From: Prevotella sp. UBA2746
GTDB taxonomy: Bacteria; Bacteroidota; Bacteroidia; Bacteroidales; Bacteroidaceae
Assembly (NCBI GenBank): GCA_002353555.1
Contig: DEJO01000032.1
Coordinates: 5,951 to 69,950 of the forward strand
Length of the DNA: 64,000 nt
Direction of reading: 5' to 3'
Numbering within the stretch: the stretch's first letter is position 1; each line of letters starts with the position of its first letter. A program made the translations under genes and the position numbers. Under the pieces are notes generated by a model, which was given only the letters and a program-made list of their open reading frames with translations, made no database searches and had not been told where the DNA came from. Positions 32,873 through 41,145 of this stretch are shown here, piece by piece.

Positions 32873-32917
32873 AGCCTCACCTCGCTCCCTTTCAGAAGGG
32901 AATAGAGCAGACTTGTT

Positions 32918-33412
32918 ATGAGTGGAATAGAGACAGAGCGCAAGTTTCTGGTACACAAACGCATGGACTGGAAGGCGCAGGCGTATGCCTGCAGCCACAT
33001 CCAGCAAGGCTACATGACGGCAGTGAACACCGTCAGGGTGCGCATTCGTGACGATAAAGGCTACCTGACCATCAAGGGTCCGTCGCGCGACGGACTTTCT
33101 CGCTATGAGTTTGAGAAGGAGATAACCTTGGACGAAGCGCAGCATCTGATGTTACTTTGTGAGCCTGGTGTCATCGACAAGTGCCGCTACCTCGTCAGGA
33201 GTGGCAACCATGTCTTTGAGGTAGATGAGTTCTACGGCGACAACGAAGGGTTGGTGATGGCGGAAGTAGAGCTCCAAAATGCGGATGAAGCCTACGAAAA
33301 GCCCGATTTCATCGGGATAGAGGTGACTGGTGACCGTCGTTTCTACAACCGTCAGATGCGCAAGAATCCGTTCAAGCTTTGGCGCGACACCTTGCCAGAA
33401 GAATACAGATAA
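32918..33412 (+). CDS. CYTH domain protein (inorganic triphosphatase-like)
   Basis: 164 residues forming one CYTH tunnel domain. The hallmark ExExK motif is present as ETERK at residues 5-9, followed by VRVRIRDDKGYLTIKGPSRD and the late VMAEVELQNADEAYEKPDFI. CYTH proteins hydrolyse tripolyphosphate or nucleotide triphosphates with a metal in the tunnel; the bacterial short form most often acts as an inorganic triphosphatase. Its substrate here is not known. The last 41 nt overlap the end of the convergent VanZ-family gene. Confidence 0.9.
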   Translation: MSGIETERKFLVHKRMDWKAQAYACSHIQQGYMTAVNTVRVRIRDDKGYLTIKGPSRDGLSRYEFEKEITLDEAQHLMLLCEPGVIDKCRYLVRSGNHVFEVDEFYGDNEGLVMAEVELQNADEAYEKPDFIGIEVTGDRRFYNRQMRKNPFKLWRDTLPEEYR

Positions 33413-33776
33413 CAGCCAACGTACAGCCTGAAGCATTGGCAAAGAAGTCGAGCCAATCGCCGTTGCGTACACCTGCCGTGCAATGGCTTTGTGCCAGCTC
33501 CACTACGCCCCCCATCATTACGGGCAGCAACCATACATACAAGGCGACATCCGTCCACGGTTCCTTGCTTTGGAACGTCTTCTTACGGTTTCGGTACCGT
33601 TCCCAAGCTATCGTCATGCTCAGTGAGAAGTACATCACGATGTGTGTCCACTTGTCCATCATCGAAATGTTGCTCAGCGGATTCTCAGGTATCGGCACCA
33701 GGCAAATCACCCAAATTGCCGCTATCAGCACCGTTGACAGGGGGTATTTTCTTATGAATTGAAACGTTTTTCTCAT
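33372..33776 (-). CDS. VanZ family membrane protein
   Basis: 134 residues from ATG 33776. A frame open to 33827 starts upstream of the promoter and is rejected. Four hydrophobic segments are visible (YPLSTVLIAAIWVICLVPIP, DKWTHIVMYFSLSMTIAW, LYVWLLPVMMGGVVELAQ, ASGCTLAVICILLARCRAKA), with the VanZ signature DKWTHIVMYFSLS and VELAQSHCTAGVRNGDWLDF. VanZ family members affect teicoplanin susceptibility in enterococci; in Bacteroidetes the role is unknown. It is convergent with the CYTH gene and overlaps it by 41 nt. Confidence 0.88.
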   Translation of the reverse strand: MRKTFQFIRKYPLSTVLIAAIWVICLVPIPENPLSNISMMDKWTHIVMYFSLSMTIAWERYRNRKKTFQSKEPWTDVALYVWLLPVMMGGVVELAQSHCTAGVRNGDWLDFFANASGCTLAVICILLARCRAKA

Positions 33777-33796
33777 CTTTCTGTTATCTTTTGCTG

Positions 33797-33804
33797 CAAA
33801 AATA
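33797..33804 (-). promoter_or_regulatory. -7 box TATTTTTG of the VanZ-family gene
   Basis: Minus-strand TATTTTTG, 20 nt from the ATG. It is back-to-back with the symporter promoter, 12 nt away. Confidence 0.55.
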
Positions 33805-33816
33805 GCGTTTTTTTTA

Positions 33817-33824
33817 TACTTTTG
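33817..33824 (+). promoter_or_regulatory. -7 box TACTTTTG of the first NSS symporter
   Basis: TACTTTTG, 23 nt before the ATG at 33848. Confidence 0.55.
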
Positions 33825-33847
33825 CATCGTTATAACCTAAAAATAGT

Positions 33848-35209
33848 ATGGCTTATACAGAAAGAGGAAACTTCGGAAGTAAGTTAGGAGTAATCTTGGC
33901 AACAGCAGGAAGTGCCGTAGGACTGGGCAATGTCTGGCGGTTTCCCTATATGGCAGGACAGAACGGCGGTGCCGTCTTTATTCTTATATATATAGGTTGT
34001 GTACTGTTGTTGGGCTTGCCCTGCATGATTAGCGAGTTCATCATTGGCAGACACGGAGCGTCCAATACCGCCCGTGCCTATACCAAGCTCTCCAACGGGA
34101 CGGCATGGAAGTGGGTAGGCTATCTTGGGGTGCTCACCGGCTTCCTCATCACCAGCTACTATGGCGTGGTGGCAGGCTGGTGCTTGCAGTATGTCTACGC
34201 GTCGGTAGCCGGACAGCTGCATGGCGATCCCTCTTACTTCAAGAGCTATTTCGATGGTTTCAGCACCAATCCGTGGCAACCTGTCCTGTGGTTGTTCGTG
34301 TTCTTTGCCATTACACATTTTGTCATCATCCACGGCGTGCGCAACGGCATTGAGCGGGCTTCAAAGATTCTCATGCCCATGCTTTTCGTCTTACTGCTGC
34401 TGATAGTCGTGGCAGCGTGCATGTTGCCAGATGCGATGGATGGTGTGCGGTTCCTGCTGATGCCCGACTTCTCGAAGTTCAACAGCGACGTCTTCCTCGG
34501 TGCCCTCGGCCAGTCGTTCTACTCGCTGAGCATTGCTATGGGTTGCATCTGCACCTACGCCTCCTATTTCTCCCGCCAGACCAATCTTTCAGGCTCAGCC
34601 ATACAGATAGGACTCATCGATTCGTTGGTGGCCATCCTTGCCGGACTCATGATTTTCCCGGCGGCAGCCTCCGTAGGTATCAGCCCCGACAGCGGTCCGT
34701 CGCTCATCTTCATCACCTTGCCCAACGTCTTTGAGCAGGCTTTCAGCAATATGCCTTTGGTGGGACTGCTCATCTCACTGATGTTCTACGCTCTGTTGGC
34801 ATTGGCGGCACTGACGTCGCTCATCTCCCTGCATGAAGTCAGCACAGCATTCTTTCAGGAAGAGCTGAAGATAACACGTGGAAAGGCAGCCATCATCGTC
34901 ACCGTCGTCAGCTGTGTCATCGGCACCTTCTGCTCGTTGTCGCTCGGCAACAGGGATTACCTCACGATAGGCGGCATGAACCTGTTCACGCTCTTCGACT
35001 TCGTCACTGGACAGATATTCCTGCCCATCGGCGGTTTCCTCACCTGCTTGTTCCTGGGTTGGTATGTACCCAAGAAGTTGGTCAAGGACGAGTTCACCAA
35101 CTGGGGCACCCTTCGTGGTACTCTTTTCGGCGTCTACTACTTCCTTGTGCGCTATGTCTGTCCGTTGGCTATCCTCTGCATCTTCCTTAACCAGTTTGGG
35201 GTGATTTAG
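33848..35209 (+). CDS. sodium-dependent transporter, NSS family (first of two)
   Basis: 453 residues with about 11-12 transmembrane helices of the LeuT fold. The first helix carries the NSS signature ATAGSAVGLGNVWRFPYMAG, whose unwound centre binds Na+ and substrate. The downstream GPSLIFITLPNVFEQAF segment is also typical. It imports an amino acid or related compound with Na+ across the inner membrane; the substrate cannot be read from the sequence. A closely related paralogue follows 118 nt downstream, so the pair arose by tandem duplication. Confidence 0.92.
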   Translation: MAYTERGNFGSKLGVILATAGSAVGLGNVWRFPYMAGQNGGAVFILIYIGCVLLLGLPCMISEFIIGRHGASNTARAYTKLSNGTAWKWVGYLGVLTGFLITSYYGVVAGWCLQYVYASVAGQLHGDPSYFKSYFDGFSTNPWQPVLWLFVFFAITHFVIIHGVRNGIERASKILMPMLFVLLLLIVVAACMLPDAMDGVRFLLMPDFSKFNSDVFLGALGQSFYSLSIAMGCICTYASYFSRQTNLSGSAIQIGLIDSLVAILAGLMIFPAAASVGISPDSGPSLIFITLPNVFEQAFSNMPLVGLLISLMFYALLALAALTSLISLHEVSTAFFQEELKITRGKAAIIVTVVSCVIGTFCSLSLGNRDYLTIGGMNLFTLFDFVTGQIFLPIGGFLTCLFLGWYVPKKLVKDEFTNWGTLRGTLFGVYYFLVRYVCPLAILCIFLNQFGVI

Positions 35210-35225
35210 GGATGCCCACCCTTAG

Positions 35226-35305
35226 CCCCTCCTGATGGGAGGGGAGGAGAAAAAGGGAGGAAGGGAGAAGGGAGAAAGGGAGGAGGAGAAAAGGAGGAAG
35301 GGAGA
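35226..35305 (+). repeat. C-rich palindrome plus 69-nt pure polypurine tract
   Basis: CCCCTCC-TGATG-GGAGGGG is a small hairpin. From 35237 to 35305 every base is A or G (units like GGGAGAA, GGGAGGAA). It lies between the two NSS genes. Confidence 0.9.
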
Positions 35306-35327
35306 TAGATTGATATAAATAAAGAGT

Positions 35328-36677
35328 ATGAAAAGAACAAACTTCGGCCAATGGGGAGTCATCCTTGCTACGGCAGGCAGTGCCGTCGGGTTGGGTAACA
35401 TCTGGCGTTTCCCCTATATGACAGGTCAGAATGGTGGTGCTGCCTTCATCCTTGTCTACATCTTCTGCGTCTTTATCTTAGGCATTCCCGGCATGGTGGC
35501 AGAGTTTATCGTAGGCAGGAATGGTGCTGCCAATGCAGCCCGCTCCTACCAGCGGATAGGCCATCGGCGTGCATGGGGCATCATCGGCTACATGGGAGTC
35601 TTCACCTCTACGGTCATTCTCGGTTTCTATGCCGTTGTTGCCGGATGGTGTCTGCAATACCTGTATGCGTCCATAGCCGGGCAGCTGAAAGGCGATGCAT
35701 CCTTTATCGCCCAGAGTTTCCAGTCGTTCTCTTCCCATCCTGTTCAGCCCGTCTGCTATGCCGCAGCCTTCCTTGGGATTACCCATTTCGTCATCGTCCG
35801 GGGAGTCCGCAACGGCATTGAGCGTGCCTCCAACCTGCTGATGCCCCTTCTGTTGTTGCTGTTGGTGGTCATCGTCGTTGCCGCTTGTCTGTTGCCGGGA
35901 GCCGGTGCCGGCATCCGCTTCCTGTTCATGCCCGACTTCTCCAAGTTCAATGCAGATGTGTTCATCGATGCCTTGGGGCAGGCATTCTTCTCGTTGAGTC
36001 TCGGCACCGCCTGCTTGTGCACCTACGCCTCCTATTTCTCCCGCCAGACACGTCTCTTCCGTTCAGCTATCCAGATCGCATTGATAGACTGCATCATAGC
36101 CGTCCTCGCCGGACTGATGATCTTCCCTGCTGCAGCCTCCGTGGGCGTCAGCCCCGACAGCGGACCGTCGCTCGTCTTCATCACCCTTCCCAACGTCTTC
36201 CAGCAGGCATTCTCGGCCGTCCCTGCTGTCGGCTACCTTATCTCCATCCTCTTCTATGCACTCTTGGCGTTGGCAGCTCTCACCTCTACCATCTCCATGC
36301 ACGAGATAGGCACCGTCTTCTTCAGTGAGGAGTTCCAGTTACCGCGCAAACGGGCTGCCCTCATCGTCACCACCGTCTGTGTGGTCATCGCAGCCCTCTG
36401 CTCCCTGTCAGTGGGAGCCGTCCCCAGCCTGCAACTCATGGGAGTCAGCATCATGGACTTCTGTGACAAGCTTACCGCCAACTTCCTGTTGCCGACGGGA
36501 GCCTTCCTCACCTGCCTGCTCATCGGTTGGTTTGTGCCGTCGAAGGTGGTCAAGGACCAGTTCACCAACTGGGGTACCACCAGCCGCCGCATCTACGTAT
36601 GCTGGCTGTGGCTTGTCCGTCTTGTCTGCCCCCTTGCCATCCTCGCTATCTTCTTCGACCAGCTGGGGGTAATGTAG
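35328..36677 (+). CDS. sodium-dependent transporter, NSS family (second of two)
   Basis: 449 residues, highly similar to the preceding symporter along its whole length (ATAGSAVGLGNIWRFPYMTG near the start; CTYASYFSRQTRLFRSAIQI and AGLMIFPAAASVGVSPDSGP centrally). The LeuT-type first-helix motif and the Na+-site residues are retained. Substrate is unknown, and sequence drift from the neighbour leaves room for a different specificity. The upstream gap is filled by repeat and polypurine DNA, so whether it has its own promoter is unclear. Confidence 0.92.
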   Translation: MKRTNFGQWGVILATAGSAVGLGNIWRFPYMTGQNGGAAFILVYIFCVFILGIPGMVAEFIVGRNGAANAARSYQRIGHRRAWGIIGYMGVFTSTVILGFYAVVAGWCLQYLYASIAGQLKGDASFIAQSFQSFSSHPVQPVCYAAAFLGITHFVIVRGVRNGIERASNLLMPLLLLLLVVIVVAACLLPGAGAGIRFLFMPDFSKFNADVFIDALGQAFFSLSLGTACLCTYASYFSRQTRLFRSAIQIALIDCIIAVLAGLMIFPAAASVGVSPDSGPSLVFITLPNVFQQAFSAVPAVGYLISILFYALLALAALTSTISMHEIGTVFFSEEFQLPRKRAALIVTTVCVVIAALCSLSVGAVPSLQLMGVSIMDFCDKLTANFLLPTGAFLTCLLIGWFVPSKVVKDQFTNWGTTSRRIYVCWLWLVRLVCPLAILAIFFDQLGVM

Positions 36678-36748
36678 GCCCCTTACCCCCCTGAAGGGGC
36701 CCCATAGCCTAACCCCTGCCCCCAACCCCTCCCGTAGGGAGGGGGATA
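36678..36748 (+). repeat. tandem C-rich palindromic repeats
   Basis: Two hairpin-like units, CCCCCTGAAGGGGCCCC and CCCCTCCCGTAGGGAGGGGG, lie after the second NSS stop. They are followed by AATTGTTAATTGTCAATT units (36765-36795). Confidence 0.8.
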
Positions 36749-36764
36749 AAGATTAGTAGATGGA

Positions 36765-36795
36765 GTGAATTGTTAATTGTCAATTATGAATTGTA
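36765..36795 (+). repeat. AATTGTTAATTGTCAATT repeat
   Basis: Member of the AATTGTGAATT family, abutting the start codon of the next gene (36797). Confidence 0.75.
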
Positions 36796-36796
36796 A

Positions 36797-37753
36797 ATGA
36801 AGAAGTTCATGTCCTTTTTCAGCTTCAACAAATCAGACCGCTACGCATTGGTGTTCCTGATTGCGTTGTCCTTGCTGGCCTTCGCTTTGATATGGTGGTT
36901 AGGCGGGCAGGCAGACCAGACGGTAGTGTCAGAACAAGACTCCACCTCTCAGCAACGTTATCGCGACAGCAGGGGTTTCGGCTATGGTGGAGACGGCTAT
37001 CACCGCACCTTTTCGGGCAATCGTGGCGGCGGACGTGAATACCGTTATGACGGGTTACCGCAGGGCCGTCAGATAGAACTCTTTCCTTTCGATCCCAACC
37101 GTGCCGACAGCAGCCAGCTCATGCGTTTGGGGTTCTCTCCGTGGCAGGTACGCAACATCTACAAGTACCGTGCGAAAGGTGGTGTCTATCGGGCACCCGA
37201 AGACTTGGCACAGCTCTACGGCATGACCAAAGAGCAATATGAGACGCTGCGTCCCTACATCCGTATCTCCGACGACTTCCAGCCTGCCGCCCGTTATGTG
37301 GCACCGCCGCCCCGCTATGCCAAGTCGCCTCGCGACAGCGTGAAGTATCCTACTAAGATAGGCTTGAACGAGAAAGTCGTTCTCAACACCGCCGACACCA
37401 CCCAGCTGAAGAAGGTTCCGGGCATCGGCAGCGGTTGGGCACGCCAGATAGTCAGCTACGGCAGGTTGCTGGGCGGCTATGTTGACGTGGCACAGCTGAC
37501 AGAGATAGAAGGCTTCCCCAAGGAGGCACTGGCATATTTCGTCGTGCAACATCCCCATACGCAGAAGATGAACCTCAACCAACTCACGTTGAATCAGTTG
37601 CGCCGGCACCCCTACATCAACTTCTTTCAGGCACGTGCCATCTGCGACTATCGTCGTCTGCACGGTCGTCTCGACAACCTCAACCAGTTGCGGCTGCTCA
37701 GCGACTTCCCGCCAGAGGCTATCCAGCGTTTGGAACCCTACGTGACGTATTGA
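36797..37753 (+). CDS. membrane-anchored helix-hairpin-helix (ComEA-like) protein
   Basis: 318 residues. A single transmembrane helix (YALVFLIALSLLAFALIWWL, residues about 15-34) is followed by a low-complexity Gly/Arg/Tyr linker. The rest has repeated HhH motifs: FDPNRADSSQLMRLGFSPWQ, then LNTADTTQLKKVPGIGSGWA, then MNLNQLTLNQLRRHPYINFF. ComEA-type HhH domains bind DNA without sequence specificity outside the cytoplasm, but in Bacteroidetes such proteins are widespread and not firmly linked to competence. Its last 35 nt overlap the convergent AraC gene. Confidence 0.85.
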   Translation: MKKFMSFFSFNKSDRYALVFLIALSLLAFALIWWLGGQADQTVVSEQDSTSQQRYRDSRGFGYGGDGYHRTFSGNRGGGREYRYDGLPQGRQIELFPFDPNRADSSQLMRLGFSPWQVRNIYKYRAKGGVYRAPEDLAQLYGMTKEQYETLRPYIRISDDFQPAARYVAPPPRYAKSPRDSVKYPTKIGLNEKVVLNTADTTQLKKVPGIGSGWARQIVSYGRLLGGYVDVAQLTEIEGFPKEALAYFVVQHPHTQKMNLNQLTLNQLRRHPYINFFQARAICDYRRLHGRLDNLNQLRLLSDFPPEAIQRLEPYVTY

Positions 37754-38651
37754 GTTCTTCACGGAACTGGTTAGGTGTCACTCCTGCTATACGTTTGAAG
37801 TATTTGCAGAAGAAAGAAGGGTTGGCAAAATTCATTTCATAGGATATCTGTGCATTGCTTTTGTCGGAATGTCTCAACTCCACTTTTATGCGCGTGATCA
37901 AGGCACGGTCTATCCATTCCTTGGCGGTCACTCCGCTCGTCTGACGGATAACAGTGCCCAGATAGCGTTCTGTCAGGCACATCTTTGAAGCATAGAACCC
38001 AATCTGGTGTTCGCGTGCAGCATAGCGGTTGACCAGGTAGATGAAGCGGTCAAAGATATTTTGTTCGCGTGTCTGCGAGGTTTGCAGCTGGTCTGTATGC
38101 CGGCGGTAAAGTCCGTCATAGTGAATCATGAGCGCCGCTACCATGCTGCCTACGGTCTGCGGGTTGAAGTCGGGTTGGTGTACGATGTGCCACAAGGTAT
38201 CAATGATGCGGCGTGCTGTCTCTACATCACCTTCAGACACCTTTAACTGGAAATCCCTCACCTGTCCATTGAATGCCGATGGCAGTTGTCCTGGTGCAAA
38301 GGGCATGGGGAATTGGGAGAATAGAGCGATGCCCAAGATTTCCAGGTCGTCAGACATCTCAATAGGGGTGATGATGCTTCCCGGACCAAGAAAAACCAGT
38401 GTGCCTTGCTCCATCTGTTTCTCTACAAGGTTAAAGTTGACCCGCAGATGCCCACGCAATATCACCCCCAGGCGATAGTCGTTAATGGCAAAGGGCGGAT
38501 TTTGCTGCATCACCAAGCGAAACACCAGCGGACAGGTGTGTACGATGCCCAGTTCGTTACTGAAGAAGATGTGTTTGCGAATCAGTTCAAAATGCGGTTC
38601 AAAGATGTTTCGCATCTGCGAGAAATCCATCAGTTTGGGTTGCTTTTCCAT
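37719..38651 (-). CDS. AraC family transcriptional regulator
   Basis: 310 residues from ATG 38651; an upstream frame to 38705 is rejected since it precedes the promoter box at 38677-38684. Residues about 1-190 form an AraC-type cupin sensor (VILRGHLRVNFNLVEKQMEQ...LVFLGPGSIITPIE), and residues about 205-305 are the double HTH (GFYASKMCLTERYLGTVIRQ, then NAQISYEMNFANPSFFCKYF and KRIAGVTPNQFREELN). It is divergent from the efflux operon, so it is a likely regulator of it; this is inferred from position. Confidence 0.9.
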   Translation of the reverse strand: MEKQPKLMDFSQMRNIFEPHFELIRKHIFFSNELGIVHTCPLVFRLVMQQNPPFAINDYRLGVILRGHLRVNFNLVEKQMEQGTLVFLGPGSIITPIEMSDDLEILGIALFSQFPMPFAPGQLPSAFNGQVRDFQLKVSEGDVETARRIIDTLWHIVHQPDFNPQTVGSMVAALMIHYDGLYRRHTDQLQTSQTREQNIFDRFIYLVNRYAAREHQIGFYASKMCLTERYLGTVIRQTSGVTAKEWIDRALITRIKVELRHSDKSNAQISYEMNFANPSFFCKYFKRIAGVTPNQFREELNTSRRVPNAG

Positions 38652-38676
38652 ACGCTCTTTGCCTTGATTTACGATG

Positions 38677-38684
38677 CAAAGATA
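38677..38684 (-). promoter_or_regulatory. -7 box TATCTTTG of the AraC regulator
   Basis: Minus-strand TATCTTTG, about 25 nt from ATG 38651. Confidence 0.55.
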
Positions 38685-38781
38685 ATGAAAATACATAAAA
38701 CACACCCCTTTCTACCTGATAATCGAACAAAAAGAACATTTCTCCATGCTTTTGGGTAGCAAAGATATTGAAACTCTTCCA

Positions 38782-38789
38782 TACCTTTG
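38782..38789 (+). promoter_or_regulatory. -7 box TACCTTTG of the efflux operon
   Basis: TACCTTTG, 46 nt before the TolC-like ATG (38836). The -33 element is not clear. Confidence 0.5.
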
Positions 38790-38835
38790 CAGTGTCATTC
38801 AGATAAACCGAGTAAAAAGAGAAACCGATAAACGC

Positions 38836-40134
38836 ATGAAAAAAGATTATGCTATTTCCATGAACAAGTGGGTGAAAGGGCTTTTGCCTTTCTATCTGTT
38901 CATTCTTTTGCCCCTGTCTGCCCAGACGTTGCACGAATGTCAGCAGGCAGCCGGGCGCAACTATCCGCTGATACAGCAATACGGGCTGATAGAAAAAACG
39001 ACGGCACTCACCGTCAGCAACATCCAGAAAGGGTGGTTGCCACAGCTGTCAGCAACGGCACAAGTCACCTATCAGAGCGACGTCACGGCATTCCCCGACC
39101 AGATGCAAGCCCTGTACCAGCAGATGGGCATCAGCATTCAGGGACTGAAGAAGGACCAGTATCGGGTGGGGATAGACATTCAGCAGACCCTATTCGACGG
39201 CGGTGCCATCAGCAGCCGGAAGGAGGTGGCGCGACAGCAGGGCAATGTAGCGACAGCCCAGAACGACGTCAGCCTGTACCAGGTGCGCAAGCGCGTCAAC
39301 GAGATGTTTTTCTCCCTGCTCCTGCTCGACGACCAGATCCGGTTGAGCAGCGACCTACAGGAACTGCTTTTGGGTAACGAGAAGAAGCTGGAAGCGATGT
39401 TCCGGGGCGGAACGGCAGCACAGAGCGACTACCAGAACGTGAAGGCCGAGCGGCTGAACGCTGCCCAGCAGCTCACCAGCCTGCAATCGCAGCGGCAGGC
39501 GGTGGCGCACATGCTCAGCGTGTTCTGCGGCATTGAGGTCACTGCCCCCGTCAAGCCAGTCGCTGTCAGCACGTCTCCGGGCAACAACCGGCCGGAGCTC
39601 AGGCTGACAGACGCACAGATACAGCTCACCCATGCACAGGAGAAAGTCCTCAACGCTGCACTCCTTCCCCGTCTCTCCCTGTTTGCACAGGGGTTCTACG
39701 GTTACCCCGGCTACAACATGTTCGAAGACATGATGCGCCGCCAATGGTCGTGGAACGGCATGATTGGTGCACGTCTCACTTGGAACATCGGTGCCCTCTA
39801 TACCCGCAAGAACGACAAGGCCAAGTTGCAGCTGGAGCGGCAGACGGCAGAGACCAACCGAGAGGTGTTCCTCTTCAACAGCCGGCTGGAACAGATACAG
39901 CAAGACGAGAACATCGGCCGCTACCGCAGGCTCATGGCTGCCGACGAGGAAATCGTTGCCTTGCGTGCGCAGGTGCGCAAGGCTGCCGAGTCGAAGCTCT
40001 CGCACGGCATTATCGACGTCACCGGTCTCTTGCGAGAGGTCAATGCCGAGAACGCCGCACGTGTGCAACAGTCCATGCACGAGATAGAGATGCTCAAGGA
40101 GATGTATAACCAGAAATTTACAACAAACCATTAA
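38836..40134 (+). CDS. TolC family outer-membrane efflux protein
   Basis: 432 residues from ATG 38836, where a signal peptide begins (MNKWVKGLLPFYLFILLPLS, with the cleavage site near AQT). The mature part alternates long helices and beta segments of the OEP family (TLHECQQAAGRNYPLIQQYG and later MFRGGTAAQSDYQNVKAERL, the second helical hairpin). It forms the outer-membrane duct of a tripartite exporter. It is the first gene of a five-gene unit with HlyD, an ABC ATPase and two ABC2 permeases. The reading frame is open upstream to 38746, but the promoter excludes that start. Confidence 0.93.
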   Translation: MKKDYAISMNKWVKGLLPFYLFILLPLSAQTLHECQQAAGRNYPLIQQYGLIEKTTALTVSNIQKGWLPQLSATAQVTYQSDVTAFPDQMQALYQQMGISIQGLKKDQYRVGIDIQQTLFDGGAISSRKEVARQQGNVATAQNDVSLYQVRKRVNEMFFSLLLLDDQIRLSSDLQELLLGNEKKLEAMFRGGTAAQSDYQNVKAERLNAAQQLTSLQSQRQAVAHMLSVFCGIEVTAPVKPVAVSTSPGNNRPELRLTDAQIQLTHAQEKVLNAALLPRLSLFAQGFYGYPGYNMFEDMMRRQWSWNGMIGARLTWNIGALYTRKNDKAKLQLERQTAETNREVFLFNSRLEQIQQDENIGRYRRLMAADEEIVALRAQVRKAAESKLSHGIIDVTGLLREVNAENAARVQQSMHEIEMLKEMYNQKFTTNH

Positions 40135-40143
40135 GATAGCGAT

Positions 40144-41118
40144 ATGAAAAAGATATTGATCATGGCAGGTGCCGTTTTGATGCTGGGCGCTTGCACAGAC
40201 AAGGAAAGTGAGTATGATGCCACCGGCACCTTCGAGGCTACCGAGCTCACCGTCTCAGCTCAGTCTACGGGCGAACTCAATCCCTTCAACGTGGTTGAGG
40301 GCGGACAAGTAGCCATCGGTACTGTCGTGGGGCGTATCGACTCCAAGCAACTCCAGTTGAAGAAAGAGCAACTGGAGACCTCCCGTGGGCAGCTTGATGC
40401 CAACAGGCGGCAGCTGGCATCGTCGCGAAATGCCAGCAACAGTCGTCAGCTCGACCTGGAGAAACAGTTGTCGTCAGTCCGTCAGCAGATAGCCAACGCA
40501 CAGCGTGAGCGCCGTCGCTTCTCAGAACTGGTGAGAGACGGTGCCGTTCCGCGCAAGCAGCTTGACGATATAGACTATCAGATCAAGGTGCTGGAGAGAC
40601 AACTGGAGGCTACCAGCGACCAGATACGCAGCAACAACGCCAGTCTGAAGAACCAGAGTGAGGGCATCAACGCCCAGATTGACGGCATCAACGCCCAGGC
40701 TTCCGGTTTGGAGGCACAGATTCGGCAGGTTGACGACCAGATAGCTCATGCCGATGTCGTGGCTCCGCTCACCGGAACAGTCTTGGAGAAATATGCCGAG
40801 GCAGGTGAGTTCGTTGCTACCGGCAGACCATTGTTCAAGATGGCAGACACCCGACAGATGTATCTCCGCGCCTACGTCACCTCGTCACAGCTCCGTCACA
40901 TCAAGGTAGAGCAGCAGGTGAAGGTCTTTGCCGACTACGGCAACGGGCAGAAGAAGGAGTATCAGGGTACTGTCAGCTGGATTTCTTCCCGTTCGGAGTT
41001 CACTCCCAAGACCATCCTCACCGACGATGAGCGTGCCGATCAGGTGTATGCCGTAAAGATACGCATCGCCAACGACGGCTATATTAAAATAGGTATGTAC
41101 GGTGAAGTGAAGTTTTAA
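40144..41118 (+). CDS. HlyD-family membrane-fusion lipoprotein
   Basis: 324 residues. The lipobox MLGACTDK has Cys17 as predicted lipidation site. It shows the membrane-fusion order: beta-barrel/lipoyl start (ATELTVSAQSTGELNPFNVV), a long coiled-coil hairpin rich in Gln/Arg (residues about 60-190), lipoyl half DVVAPLTGTVLEKYAEAGEF, and a barrel. It is the periplasmic adaptor between the ABC permeases and TolC, as in YbhG. Only 9 nt separate it from the TolC-like gene. Confidence 0.93.
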   Translation: MKKILIMAGAVLMLGACTDKESEYDATGTFEATELTVSAQSTGELNPFNVVEGGQVAIGTVVGRIDSKQLQLKKEQLETSRGQLDANRRQLASSRNASNSRQLDLEKQLSSVRQQIANAQRERRRFSELVRDGAVPRKQLDDIDYQIKVLERQLEATSDQIRSNNASLKNQSEGINAQIDGINAQASGLEAQIRQVDDQIAHADVVAPLTGTVLEKYAEAGEFVATGRPLFKMADTRQMYLRAYVTSSQLRHIKVEQQVKVFADYGNGQKKEYQGTVSWISSRSEFTPKTILTDDERADQVYAVKIRIANDGYIKIGMYGEVKF

Positions 41119-41145
41119 TTCTCCCAACTCTCAAACTTCCAGCCC

